Below are positions 1 through 6,484 of a DNA stretch of 10,034 bases, one piece after another (within the stretch, counting starts at the first letter, position 1; the number at the start of each line of letters is the position of its first letter). The notes beneath the pieces were generated by a model. The model searched no databases, was not told the origin of the DNA, and was given only the letters and a program-made list of their open reading frames with translations. The stretch lies in the NCBI GenBank assembly GCA_965602945.1, contig CBFDBC010000142.1:1-10034 (forward strand), written 5' to 3'. The DNA is from JAUXEH01 sp965602945 (lineage in GTDB: Bacteria; Acidobacteriota; Aminicenantia; Aminicenantales; Aminicenantaceae). The position numbers and the translations under genes were made by a program.

Positions 1-171
1 TCAGGAAAAACCGAAAAAAAAGCCAAACCCAAAGCCGCGAAGCCCGCAGCCAAGGCCAAGCCTAAGCCCAAGGCTGCTCCGGAAGAAATAACGGCGGCGC
101 AATCAGAAACCAAAGAAGAGAAAGAGACCCAAAAAACACCCGGCCAAGGGAGCACACCAGAAGCACAGTGA
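1..171 (+). CDS. C-terminal tail of an upstream protein (possibly FtsH), partial
   Basis: An open frame runs from the window edge to a TGA at 169-171, giving the last 56 residues of a protein whose body lies outside the window. The tail is almost entirely Lys, Ala, Pro, Glu, Gln and Thr, starting with alternating Lys-Pro/Lys-Ala units and ending in a more acidic, Gln/Thr-rich stretch. It looks disordered and contains no domain. Its stop codon overlaps the GTG start of folP (GTGA, 168-171), so the two genes are probably translationally coupled. In deltaproteobacterial genomes the gene before folP is commonly ftsH, the membrane AAA+ zinc protease, and variable low-complexity C-termini occur in that family. 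The identity is therefore inferred from context only. A run of eight A (14-21) lies inside the frame. That the frame is coding is fairly likely; that it is FtsH is a guess. Confidence 0.6.
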   Translation, partial: SGKTEKKAKPKAAKPAAKAKPKPKAAPEEITAAQSETKEEKETQKTPGQGSTPEAQ

Positions 172-1070
172 GACGAGAACACATAATCCGGGCACGCGGC
201 CAAGAGTTTGTCCTTGGTCGTCGGACCTGGCTTATGGGTGTCCTGAACATCACTCCCGATTCCTTCTCCGACGGCGGCCACTTTTACGACACCGTCCGGG
301 CCGTGGATCAGGGACGGAGGCTCATTGCGGAGGGGGCCGACATCCTGGACATCGGAGGGGAGAGCACCCGCCCGGGCTCTGAAGCCGTCCACCCGGATGA
401 AGAAAAGGGCCGTGTCCTGCCGGTTATCAGGGAGCTCCGGAAGGACTCGGACGTCCTGATCTCGATCGACACCACCAAGGCGGATGTGGCCGAGGCCGCG
501 ATCGATGCCGGTGCGGACATCATCAACGACATAAGCGCCGGACGGTTCGACACACACATCCTGTCCCTGGCCGCTAAACGCGATGTTCCGGTCATCCTCA
601 TGCATATGCTGGGGATCCCCAAGACCATGCAGGTCGATCCGCACTACGACGACCTGCTCCCCGAGATCGAGAAGTTTTTCGAGGAACGCATCAAAACCGC
701 TGCCGCCCTGGGGTTGAAGCGGGACAACATCATCATCGATCCGGGGATCGGCTTCGGGAAGCGCCACGAAGACAACCTCTGCCTCCTGAAAAACCTCCGG
801 TACCTGGACGGGCTGAATCTGCCGCTCCTGGTCGGGGTTTCACGCAAGTCGTTTCTGGGGCGTATCCTGGACGGCGCGCCTCCGGAGGAGAGGCTCGAAG
901 GCACGATCGCATCGGCCCTCATCAGCATGCTGCACGGCGCGCACATCCTGCGGGTGCATGACGTGGCTGCCGTAAAAAAGGCCGTGACAGTGGCCGAGGC
1001 CATCATGTACAATACAATGTACTGCGGTTCGGCAGGATCCGGGGGGACGAACCGAGAACACCATGTTTAG
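168..1070 (+). CDS. folP: Dihydropteroate synthase
   Basis: This cytoplasmic enzyme joins 6-hydroxymethyl-dihydropterin pyrophosphate to p-aminobenzoate to give 7,8-dihydropteroate in folate synthesis, and is the target of sulfonamides. All family signatures are present over 300 residues: MGVLNITPDSFSDGG at 23-37, DIGGESTRPGS at 61-71, SIDTTK at 99-104, the Asn-Asp pair at 120-121, MHM at 145-147, DPGIGFGK at 191-198, SRKSF at 225-229 and RVHDV at 262-266. The fold is the expected TIM barrel, and the C-terminal end (from about 280) is a short Gly/Ser-rich extension. The GTG start at 168 overlaps the stop of the preceding gene. No strong Shine-Dalgarno is visible, consistent with coupled translation. 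The 3' end overlaps the cdaA start by 8 bases. Identification is secure. Confidence 0.97.
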   Translation: MRREHIIRARGQEFVLGRRTWLMGVLNITPDSFSDGGHFYDTVRAVDQGRRLIAEGADILDIGGESTRPGSEAVHPDEEKGRVLPVIRELRKDSDVLISIDTTKADVAEAAIDAGADIINDISAGRFDTHILSLAAKRDVPVILMHMLGIPKTMQVDPHYDDLLPEIEKFFEERIKTAAALGLKRDNIIIDPGIGFGKRHEDNLCLLKNLRYLDGLNLPLLVGVSRKSFLGRILDGAPPEERLEGTIASALISMLHGAHILRVHDVAAVKKAVTVAEAIMYNTMYCGSAGSGGTNREHHV

Positions 1071-1842
1071 CAATACGATTGCGGATGTCATCAACTCCCT
1101 TAAGAGCATCACTCTGGGAGATTTCTTCGATATCCTGCTGGTGAGTTTCATCCTGTATTCGTTCTTCCGGCTGATCAAGGACACCAAGGCCTATCAGATG
1201 GCCATCGGCCTGGGGATCGTGCTGATGCTCTTCGTGATCACGGACTTGGGAAAGCTCTATGTCTCGCACCAGATCATCCGGGGATTCGCCAACTTTTTCG
1301 TCATCGCGATCATTATCCTTTTTCAGGGAGAGATCCGGCGTTTTCTCACGGCCCTGGGTTCTCAGTCATTCTGGAGGCGTTTCTCCAGCAAATCTCTGCT
1401 GGAACAGTCCGAGGACCTGTACCTGGCCGTCGACTACCTGGCGGTGCACAAGATCGGAGCCCTGATCGCGATCGAAAAAGAGGTCTCGCTCAAAAGTTAC
1501 GCCGACAGGGGGACACCTGTGGATGCGGTCTTGACCAAGGACCTGCTGGTCAGCATCTTTTTCCCCAATTCGCCACTGCATGATGGAGCGGTCGTACTGC
1601 AGGAGAACAAGATCGTGGCTGCGGGCTGCCTCCTGCCCCTGCCGGCCCAGCACACACTGGGCGAACATTTCCAGACCCGGACGCGGCACCTGGCAGCTCT
1701 GGGCCTCTCATTGGAAACGGACTCCGCCGTGATCGTCGTTTCCGAGGAGACCGGGACCATCAGCCTGGCCGTGGAAGGCAACCTGGAACGGGGCATGGAC
1801 AAGGAACAGCTCAAGCAGCGCCTGCAAAGTCACCTGGGATAA
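1063..1842 (+). CDS. cdaA: Membrane diadenylate cyclase (c-di-AMP synthase) with an altered RHR motif
   Basis: CdaA (also DacA/YbbP) condenses two ATP into cyclic di-AMP, a messenger controlling potassium/osmolyte balance and cell-wall homeostasis. The 259-residue protein has the normal layout: three predicted membrane helices (about 20-38, 46-63 and 75-90), then a cytosolic DAC domain. The first nucleotide-binding motif is intact as PLHDGAVV, with Asp174-Gly175-Ala176. The second motif, normally GTRHRAA, reads RTRHLAALG, with Arg208-His209-Leu210. The third residue of RHR is thus Leu, and the Gly before Thr is Arg. The downstream VVSEETG block (about 225-231) is normal. The ATG at 1063 lies inside the end of folP (8-base overlap), and cdaR begins 2 bases after the stop, so the genes are co-transcribed and probably coupled. 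Family assignment is secure. Full activity is likely but not certain because of the motif change. Confidence 0.94.
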   Translation: MFSNTIADVINSLKSITLGDFFDILLVSFILYSFFRLIKDTKAYQMAIGLGIVLMLFVITDLGKLYVSHQIIRGFANFFVIAIIILFQGEIRRFLTALGSQSFWRRFSSKSLLEQSEDLYLAVDYLAVHKIGALIAIEKEVSLKSYADRGTPVDAVLTKDLLVSIFFPNSPLHDGAVVLQENKIVAAGCLLPLPAQHTLGEHFQTRTRHLAALGLSLETDSAVIVVSEETGTISLAVEGNLERGMDKEQLKQRLQSHLG

Positions 1843-1844
1843 AC

Positions 1845-2570
1845 ATGCTTAGCAACTGGAGAAATCTGATCACCGGGAACTGGGGGCTCAAGCTCGCCTC
1901 CCTCATCCTGGCCATGATCATATGGCTGGCGCTTATCGGCCAGGAAAAAAACCAGGGCGAGAAGACTCTGCAGGCCCGGTTGGAGATCCACAACAGACCC
2001 GAACAGCTTCTGCTGGTGGAAACACCACCGGATTACGTGAATCTCACCATACGCACTTCCATCCGGAGGCTCCCGGAAATCACCGATCAGAACGTCCATG
2101 TCGCCCTGGATCTGTCCAACGCCACCCTGGATCAGACCCAGTACGCGCTGAACCACAACATGGTCAGCCTGCCGGCCGGCGTGGAGATCAAGGAGCTTTC
2201 ACCCAGCATGGTGACGCTGAAACTGGAGCGGCGCCAGGAAATCACCATCCCGGTGGTCGCCGACCAGTTCGGCACGCTTCCGGAAGGTCATAAACTGATC
2301 TCCGTCGAGTGCGATCCCCCCGAGGTCATGATCTACGGGCCGGAGAGCAAGATCATGGACAACATGCAGGCCAAGACCAGCCTCATCGACCTGTCAAAGT
2401 ACACCGCATCGAGGGAAATCTGGAAAGATCTGATACTGCCTGATCCCGACCTCCGTCTGGTTGACTCCGGCACCAAAGTTCTGGTACGCTTGATCATCGA
2501 AAAAGAGGAGAGCGAAGAGGGAGCCCAGCCTCCCGAAAAGAAGGACGGCCCTCCTGTTAAGAAGAAATAA
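1845..2570 (+). CDS. cdaR: YbbR-domain protein, regulator of CdaA
   Basis: CdaR-type proteins are anchored by one N-terminal helix, with YbbR repeats on the outer face of the membrane, and are known to modulate the neighbouring cyclase CdaA in Firmicutes. Here a single hydrophobic segment spans residues 13-32. Two YbbR-like beta-rich repeats follow, roughly 40-130 and 132-217. The repeat ends carry the typical pattern of a Pro-Ser-x-Val or Pro-Pro-Glu-Val strand (around 118-125 and in the second repeat near residue 163). The C-terminus is a charged Glu/Lys/Pro tail. Many Firmicutes CdaR proteins have three or four repeats, so this is a short form. The gene starts 2 bases after cdaA with only a weak ribosome site, suggesting coupling. 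The assignment rests on position, topology and repeat pattern; effects on the cyclase in this organism are inferred. Confidence 0.88.
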   Translation: MLSNWRNLITGNWGLKLASLILAMIIWLALIGQEKNQGEKTLQARLEIHNRPEQLLLVETPPDYVNLTIRTSIRRLPEITDQNVHVALDLSNATLDQTQYALNHNMVSLPAGVEIKELSPSMVTLKLERRQEITIPVVADQFGTLPEGHKLISVECDPPEVMIYGPESKIMDNMQAKTSLIDLSKYTASREIWKDLILPDPDLRLVDSGTKVLVRLIIEKEESEEGAQPPEKKDGPPVKKK

Positions 2571-2590
2571 CGAAAGCAGATCTTCCTTCC

Positions 2591-3931
2591 ATGACAAAAC
2601 TCTTTGGGACCGATGGAATGCGCGGAGTTGCGGGCGAGTTCCCGCTGGACTATGGGTCCGTATATGCTCTGGGCGGTGCCCTGATCCGGCTGCTCAGGGA
2701 ACAGGGCTACACGCCCCAGGTCCTGATCGGCAGGGACACACGGGAATCGGGCGAGTGGCTGGAAAAGGCCCTGGTCCAGGGCATCAGGGACGCGGAGGGC
2801 GAGCCTGTCTCCGCGGGAGTGATCCCCACTTCGGCGGTCTCCTATCTGGTGCGGGACTATTCGATCTCGGCCGGTGTTGTGATCTCCGCTTCCCACAATC
2901 CCTTTCAGGACAACGGGATCAAGATCTTCTCCTCCCAGGGCATGAAGATCAGCGAGCTGTGGGAAAACATCCTGGAAGACGCCATCCGGAATGCCGAAGG
3001 AGATGTGGTCCCGGCCAACCCGCCGATCGACCGGGCGGCATCCCTGCGAAAAGTTTATGTCGATTTCCTCAAGAGCCGGTTCACGCCCGGGCCTGCTTCG
3101 CGCCGCCTCAAGGTGGTGTTGGACTGTTCCAACGGGGCCGCATCGGAGTTCGCCTCTGAAGTCATGATGGATCTGGGATTCGAGACCCAGGCCATAGGAT
3201 GCAATCCAGACGGCAGGAACATCAACCTCGGATGCGGGTCCCTGTATCCGGAGATCCTGGCTCGCACGGTAAAGGAGTCCGGCGCCGACATGGGCATCGC
3301 CTATGACGGGGATGCGGACAGGGCCCTCTGGGTGGACGAGACGGGGCGCCACCTCAACGGCGACCATACACTGTTTGTCCTGGCCGGTTACATGCAGGAC
3401 CGGGGAATGCTCAGCCGGGACACGGTGGTGGCGACCATCATGAGCAACATGGGACTGGAAGTGGCGCTCAAGCGCCGGGGCCTGATGCTTTACCGCTCAC
3501 GCGTGGGAGACAAGTATGTCCTGGAAGACATGCTCAAGCTTGGGAGCAACCTGGGAGGAGAACAGTCCGGCCACACCATCCTGCTGGACGACTGCCCCAC
3601 CGGAGACGGGATGCTGACCAGCATCAAGATGCTGGAGGCCATGGCGGCGTCCGGGGCCTCGCTCTCGGAGCTCGTTTCCGGCTTTGAGGAATACCCCCAG
3701 GTCCTCCAGAGTGTGCGCGTCGGCAGAAAAGAGGAATTTTCCCTATATCCCGAGATCGCCGAGGCCATGGAGCACGTGGTCGCCGAATTGGGGGAGGCCG
3801 GCCGCCTGAACGTGCGGTATTCCGGGACAGAACCGGTCGCACGGATCATGGTGGAGGGGCCGGATAGGGATCGGATCGAAAAACACGCCCGGCAGATCGC
3901 CGATGCCATCGTTCGGCATCTGGGCGAATGA
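2591..3931 (+). CDS. glmM: Phosphoglucosamine mutase
   Basis: GlmM interconverts glucosamine-6-phosphate and glucosamine-1-phosphate, feeding UDP-GlcNAc for peptidoglycan and lipopolysaccharide. The 446-residue protein is of normal length and carries all alpha-D-phosphohexomutase signatures. These are FGTDGMRG at 5-12, the phosphoserine loop SASHNP with catalytic Ser101 at 99-104, and the magnesium loop DGDADR at 239-244. The sugar-binding GEQSGH (323-328) and the C-terminal phosphate-binding RYSGTEP (409-415) complete the set. Small departures are Ser instead of Pro in the GVIPT-Ser segment (81) and Tyr in the RxSGTEP loop (410); neither touches a catalytic residue. It lies 20 bases after cdaR with no clear Shine-Dalgarno. 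GlmM is known to bind and inhibit CdaA in several Gram-positive species, so the linkage with cdaA-cdaR is functionally meaningful. Identification is secure. Confidence 0.97.
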   Translation: MTKLFGTDGMRGVAGEFPLDYGSVYALGGALIRLLREQGYTPQVLIGRDTRESGEWLEKALVQGIRDAEGEPVSAGVIPTSAVSYLVRDYSISAGVVISASHNPFQDNGIKIFSSQGMKISELWENILEDAIRNAEGDVVPANPPIDRAASLRKVYVDFLKSRFTPGPASRRLKVVLDCSNGAASEFASEVMMDLGFETQAIGCNPDGRNINLGCGSLYPEILARTVKESGADMGIAYDGDADRALWVDETGRHLNGDHTLFVLAGYMQDRGMLSRDTVVATIMSNMGLEVALKRRGLMLYRSRVGDKYVLEDMLKLGSNLGGEQSGHTILLDDCPTGDGMLTSIKMLEAMAASGASLSELVSGFEEYPQVLQSVRVGRKEEFSLYPEIAEAMEHVVAELGEAGRLNVRYSGTEPVARIMVEGPDRDRIEKHARQIADAIVRHLGE

Positions 3932-3939
3932 TTTCAGGC

Positions 3940-3945
3940 AGGAGG
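3940..3945 (+). promoter_or_regulatory. Shine-Dalgarno deciding the pdxJ start
   Basis: AGGAGG stands 5 bases before the ATG at 3951. This supports the start at 3951 rather than the in-frame ATG at 3903. The upstream start would lie inside glmM and add 16 residues absent from PdxJ homologues. Confidence 0.85.
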
Positions 3946-3950
3946 ATGAG

Positions 3951-4661
3951 ATGAAACTTGCGGTCAACGTGGACCATTTCGCAACCATACGGGAGGCACG
4001 CCGCAGCACCGAGCCCGAGCCCTTGCTGGCTGCGCTGCTGGCCGAGCAGGCCGGGGCGGAAGGCATCGTCTGCCACATACGCACCGACCGGAGGCACATC
4101 AAGGAGCGCGACCTGAGGCTGCTGCGCGACACGATCAAGACCCGGCTCAATGTCGAGATGGCGGCCACGGACGAGATGAAAGCCATCGCCCTGGAGATTA
4201 GGCCGGATGTGGTTTCGCTGGTGCCCGAGCGGCCGGAAGAGCTGACCACGGAGGGCGGGCTTGATGCCATCACTCACCAGGAGCATCTCGGCCCCCATAT
4301 CCGGGAACTCCAGGAGGCCGGGATCCGGGTGAGCATCGTCGTGCAACCGCACACCGAACAGATCGCTGTGTGTCGGGAACTGGGTCTGGATATGATCGAG
4401 ATCAACACCGGTGCGTACGCCGATGCGAAGTCGGAAGCCGATCGGGATAAGGCACTGGAAGACATCATACGCGCCGCCCGCCGGGGGCATGAACTCGGGC
4501 TGCTTGTCCACGCGGGACACGGCCTCGATTACCACAACATCCAGCCCATCCTGGAGATTGAAGAGATCGAGGAGTTCAGCATCGGCTTTTCCATCGTGGC
4601 CCGGTCCGCCATCGTGGGGATCGACCTGGCAGTGCGTGAGATGGTGGCTCTCATTTCCTGA
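3951..4661 (+). CDS. pdxJ: Pyridoxine 5'-phosphate synthase
   Basis: PdxJ closes the pyridine ring of vitamin B6 by condensing 1-deoxyxylulose-5-phosphate with 3-amino-2-oxopropyl phosphate (DXP-dependent route), in the cytoplasm. The 236-residue protein begins MKLAVNVDHFATIREAR, matching the family N-terminus that holds the substrate Asn and Asp-His. Expected active-site residues are visible: His42 and Arg44, His49 in the DRRH motif, Glu69 in VEMA, TTEGGLD at 99-105, Glu150 in the EINTGAYAD segment, and His190 in HAGHGL. The phosphate-binding Gly-His seen in E. coli PdxJ appears as Gly212-Phe213. The gene starts 19 bases after glmM with a strong AGGAGG. In many relatives acpS follows pdxJ; here an M20 hydrolase does. 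Function is secure; the Gly-Phe change is a curiosity. Confidence 0.95.
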   Translation: MKLAVNVDHFATIREARRSTEPEPLLAALLAEQAGAEGIVCHIRTDRRHIKERDLRLLRDTIKTRLNVEMAATDEMKAIALEIRPDVVSLVPERPEELTTEGGLDAITHQEHLGPHIRELQEAGIRVSIVVQPHTEQIAVCRELGLDMIEINTGAYADAKSEADRDKALEDIIRAARRGHELGLLVHAGHGLDYHNIQPILEIEEIEEFSIGFSIVARSAIVGIDLAVREMVALIS

Positions 4662-4703
4662 CGGTCGTGGCAGGCGCACCGCGGTTCCTTTAAGGGGGAA
4701 AAT

Positions 4704-5936
4704 TTGGACACAGACATCAGGGTCGATATCGAGAGGCTTAAGAGGGACATCCTCGAGCTGGGGAAAATCGGAGCGACGGAAGAGGGGGGGGTAAGCCGCC
4801 CGTCTTTCAGCAAGCCCGACCTCGAGGCCCGCGAATGGCTGAAAGACAGGATCCAGAGCGCCGGCCTGGAACTCCGGGTGGACGGGGCCGGCAACATCTT
4901 CGGCCGGATACCGGGAGAGGGGAAGACCGTCATGGCCGGATCGCACATCGACTCGGTGATAAACGGCGGCAAGTTCGACGGACCGGCGGGCGTGCTGGCC
5001 GCGCTGGAATGCATGCGCGTTATAAAGGACGGGAAGGTCCCCGTTACCAGGCCCCTGGAAGTGGCGGCCTTCACGGACGAGGAGGGCAACCTGGTCGGGG
5101 ATTTTCTCGGTTCGCGGGCGTTCACGGGTACCCTGGACCGGGAGTCGCTGGAGAAGGGCATAACGCAGTTCGGAGTGCCCTTCGACGATATCCTGAGAAA
5201 TACGGAATTTTCCATCGACGGCATCATGCGGTCGGCTGAGGACAGGCCGGAGCTCGAGGCCTTTCTCGAGCTTCACATCGAACAGGGACAGGTTCTCGAG
5301 ACAGAGGAAAAACCCATCGGTATCGTGGACGCCATCGCAGGGAAAAACTACTGGTTGTGCTGCTTCACGGGCAAGACGGGGCACGCCGGCACCACCCCTC
5401 TGGAGCTGAGGCAGGACGCCTTCCTGGGGCTGGCGGATTTCGCATTGAAGGGCACCCGGTTTGTGGCCACGCAGCACTACGGCAGCATGATCACCTTCGG
5501 ACGGGCCCAGCTCTTTCCCGGCACCTTCAGCATCGTTCCCGGGTGCGCGGAATTCACGTTGGATTTCAGGAGCATCTCCGGGGAAACCCTGGGAATACTG
5601 AAGCGGGATCTCATGGCCATGGCCCTGGACACGGCCGCCACCCGCGGGCTGACCTTCAATGCCAGGACCATGGATGCGACCGAACCGGTGCGGGCCCCCG
5701 AACGGCTCCTGACGCTCCTGAAAGACACCTGCGAGCGCCTTAGTATCCCCTGTATGACCCTGCCCAGCGGCGCAGGCCACGACGCCCAGATCCTGGCGTC
5801 GGTGACCGATTCCAACATGATCTTTATCCCCTGTGTCGACGGGATCAGCCACTCCTCCCAGGAAAACATCCTCTGGGATGACCTGGAAAAGGGGGCGGAT
5901 CTGCTGCTGCACGCGCTGATCCGGCTGGCGGAATAG
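4704..5936 (+). CDS. M20-family Zn-dependent amidohydrolase (N-carbamoyl amino acid hydrolase/allantoate amidohydrolase type)
   Basis: The 410-residue product belongs to the M20 subgroup that removes carbamoyl or ureido groups: N-carbamoyl-L-amino acid hydrolase, beta-ureidopropionase and allantoate amidohydrolase. Two-metal ligands are visible: His81 in AGSHIDSV, Asp92 in GGKFDG, the Glu126-Glu127 pair in FTDEEG, and His191 in ELHIEQG. The dimerisation/lid domain carries GHAGTTPLELR. The C-terminal catalytic half carries PSGAGHDA followed by DGISHSSQE with the last metal His. Start: TTG at 4704, 5 bases after a strong AAGGGGG (4692-4698); no suitable ATG lies near. It sits 42 bases after pdxJ on the same strand and is probably read through from that operon. 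No hydantoinase, dihydropyrimidinase or allantoinase gene is nearby, so the exact substrate cannot be assigned. It is complete, with all expected ligands. Confidence 0.9.
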   Translation: MDTDIRVDIERLKRDILELGKIGATEEGGVSRPSFSKPDLEAREWLKDRIQSAGLELRVDGAGNIFGRIPGEGKTVMAGSHIDSVINGGKFDGPAGVLAALECMRVIKDGKVPVTRPLEVAAFTDEEGNLVGDFLGSRAFTGTLDRESLEKGITQFGVPFDDILRNTEFSIDGIMRSAEDRPELEAFLELHIEQGQVLETEEKPIGIVDAIAGKNYWLCCFTGKTGHAGTTPLELRQDAFLGLADFALKGTRFVATQHYGSMITFGRAQLFPGTFSIVPGCAEFTLDFRSISGETLGILKRDLMAMALDTAATRGLTFNARTMDATEPVRAPERLLTLLKDTCERLSIPCMTLPSGAGHDAQILASVTDSNMIFIPCVDGISHSSQENILWDDLEKGADLLLHALIRLAE

Positions 5937-5958
5937 AGCGGTCTTAGCCTGACCCCGT

Positions 5959-6408
5959 TTATGCGAGATCGTCGGGGCCGGGCTTGAAGCCGCGCGCCTG
6001 TTTCTTCACGGACTGCTTCTTCTTGTCAGCCAGCATCTTGTCCTTGGCGCGCTTGGAGCGCTTCCTTTTCTGGCGGCGGATCTTGGCGATGCGCTGCGCT
6101 TTTTCGCTCTTTTCCTTGAGGATCCCGGATTCGATCTTGTCGACCAGGATGCGCCGCGCCAGGAATCGGTTGAGCGCCTGGGACCGCTCCTGCTGGCATT
6201 TGACCTCTATGCCGGTGGGGGTGTGTTTGAGGTAGACGGCGGTAGAGACCTTGTTGACGTGCTGGCCGCCCTTGCCTGAGGACCGGATGAACTTCTCTTC
6301 GATGTCCTTTTCCGAGATGCCCAACTCTTCCATCTTAGCCAGGAGGGCCCTTTCTTTTTCGCTGCTTGCACCGAACACCGTTTCTTCCCCGTAACGTCTC
6401 GCATCCAT
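5959..6408 (-). CDS. Stand-alone GGQ release-factor-like protein (probable ribosome-rescue peptidyl-tRNA hydrolase)
   Basis: The 149-residue protein consists of the class I release-factor catalytic domain without the codon-recognition domain. After a short N-terminal helix region, residues 31-56 hold the hallmark loop with GKGGQHVNK (45-53; Gly47-Gly48-Gln49) and STAV. The TPTG and CQQERSQALNR blocks typical of RF1/RF2-like domains come next, and from about residue 100 an intensely Lys/Arg-rich helical tail. Such proteins release nascent chains from stalled ribosomes; the basic tail would enter the mRNA channel or bind rRNA. The CQQERSQ block and the Lys/Arg tail look closer to mitochondrial MTRFR (C12orf65) than to ArfB/YaeJ. 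I chose the ATG at 6406-6408 because GGGAGGG (6415-6421) sits 6 bases upstream. A longer frame to 6492 would run over the divergent gene's start. It converges on the M20 gene with a 22-base gap and no clear terminator. Confidence 0.88.
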   Translation of the reverse strand: MDARRYGEETVFGASSEKERALLAKMEELGISEKDIEEKFIRSSGKGGQHVNKVSTAVYLKHTPTGIEVKCQQERSQALNRFLARRILVDKIESGILKEKSEKAQRIAKIRRQKRKRSKRAKDKMLADKKKQSVKKQARGFKPGPDDLA

Positions 6409-6455
6409 TGTAATCCCTCCCGGGACGAAAGTGAATCCTTTTAGCGGATGGCGCG

Positions 6456-6461
6456 TATTAT
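6456..6461 (+). promoter_or_regulatory. Possible -10 element in the divergent intergenic region
   Basis: The 76 bases between the two divergent genes (6409-6484) must hold promoters for both. TATTAT at 6456-6461 is a plausible -10 for the rightward gene, about 24 bases before its ATG. No convincing -35 lies 16-18 bases upstream, and the opposite strand offers TAATAC in nearly the same place. Weak call. Confidence 0.3.
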
Positions 6462-6484
6462 CTAAGGAAACACGGAGGTAAAGA

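Noticed and set aside
2333..3367. A 344-codon minus-strand frame opposite cdaR and glmM
   Set aside because: It spans two real genes and their junction with no motif and no start signal; it is an antisense shadow.
3903..3950. Upstream in-frame ATG for pdxJ
   Set aside because: It would begin inside glmM and add 16 residues not present in PdxJ proteins, while the ATG at 3951 has a strong Shine-Dalgarno.
3846..5912. A 688-codon open frame on the minus strand opposite glmM end, pdxJ and the M20 gene
   Set aside because: The plus-strand genes here carry full family motifs. The antisense product is low in recognisable motifs, rich in Gly/Arg/Pro/His and lacks a ribosome site, as expected from the mirror of GC-biased codons.
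5937..5958. Search for a terminator between the convergent M20 and GGQ genes
   Set aside because: The 22-base gap has no stable stem and no T-run in either direction.
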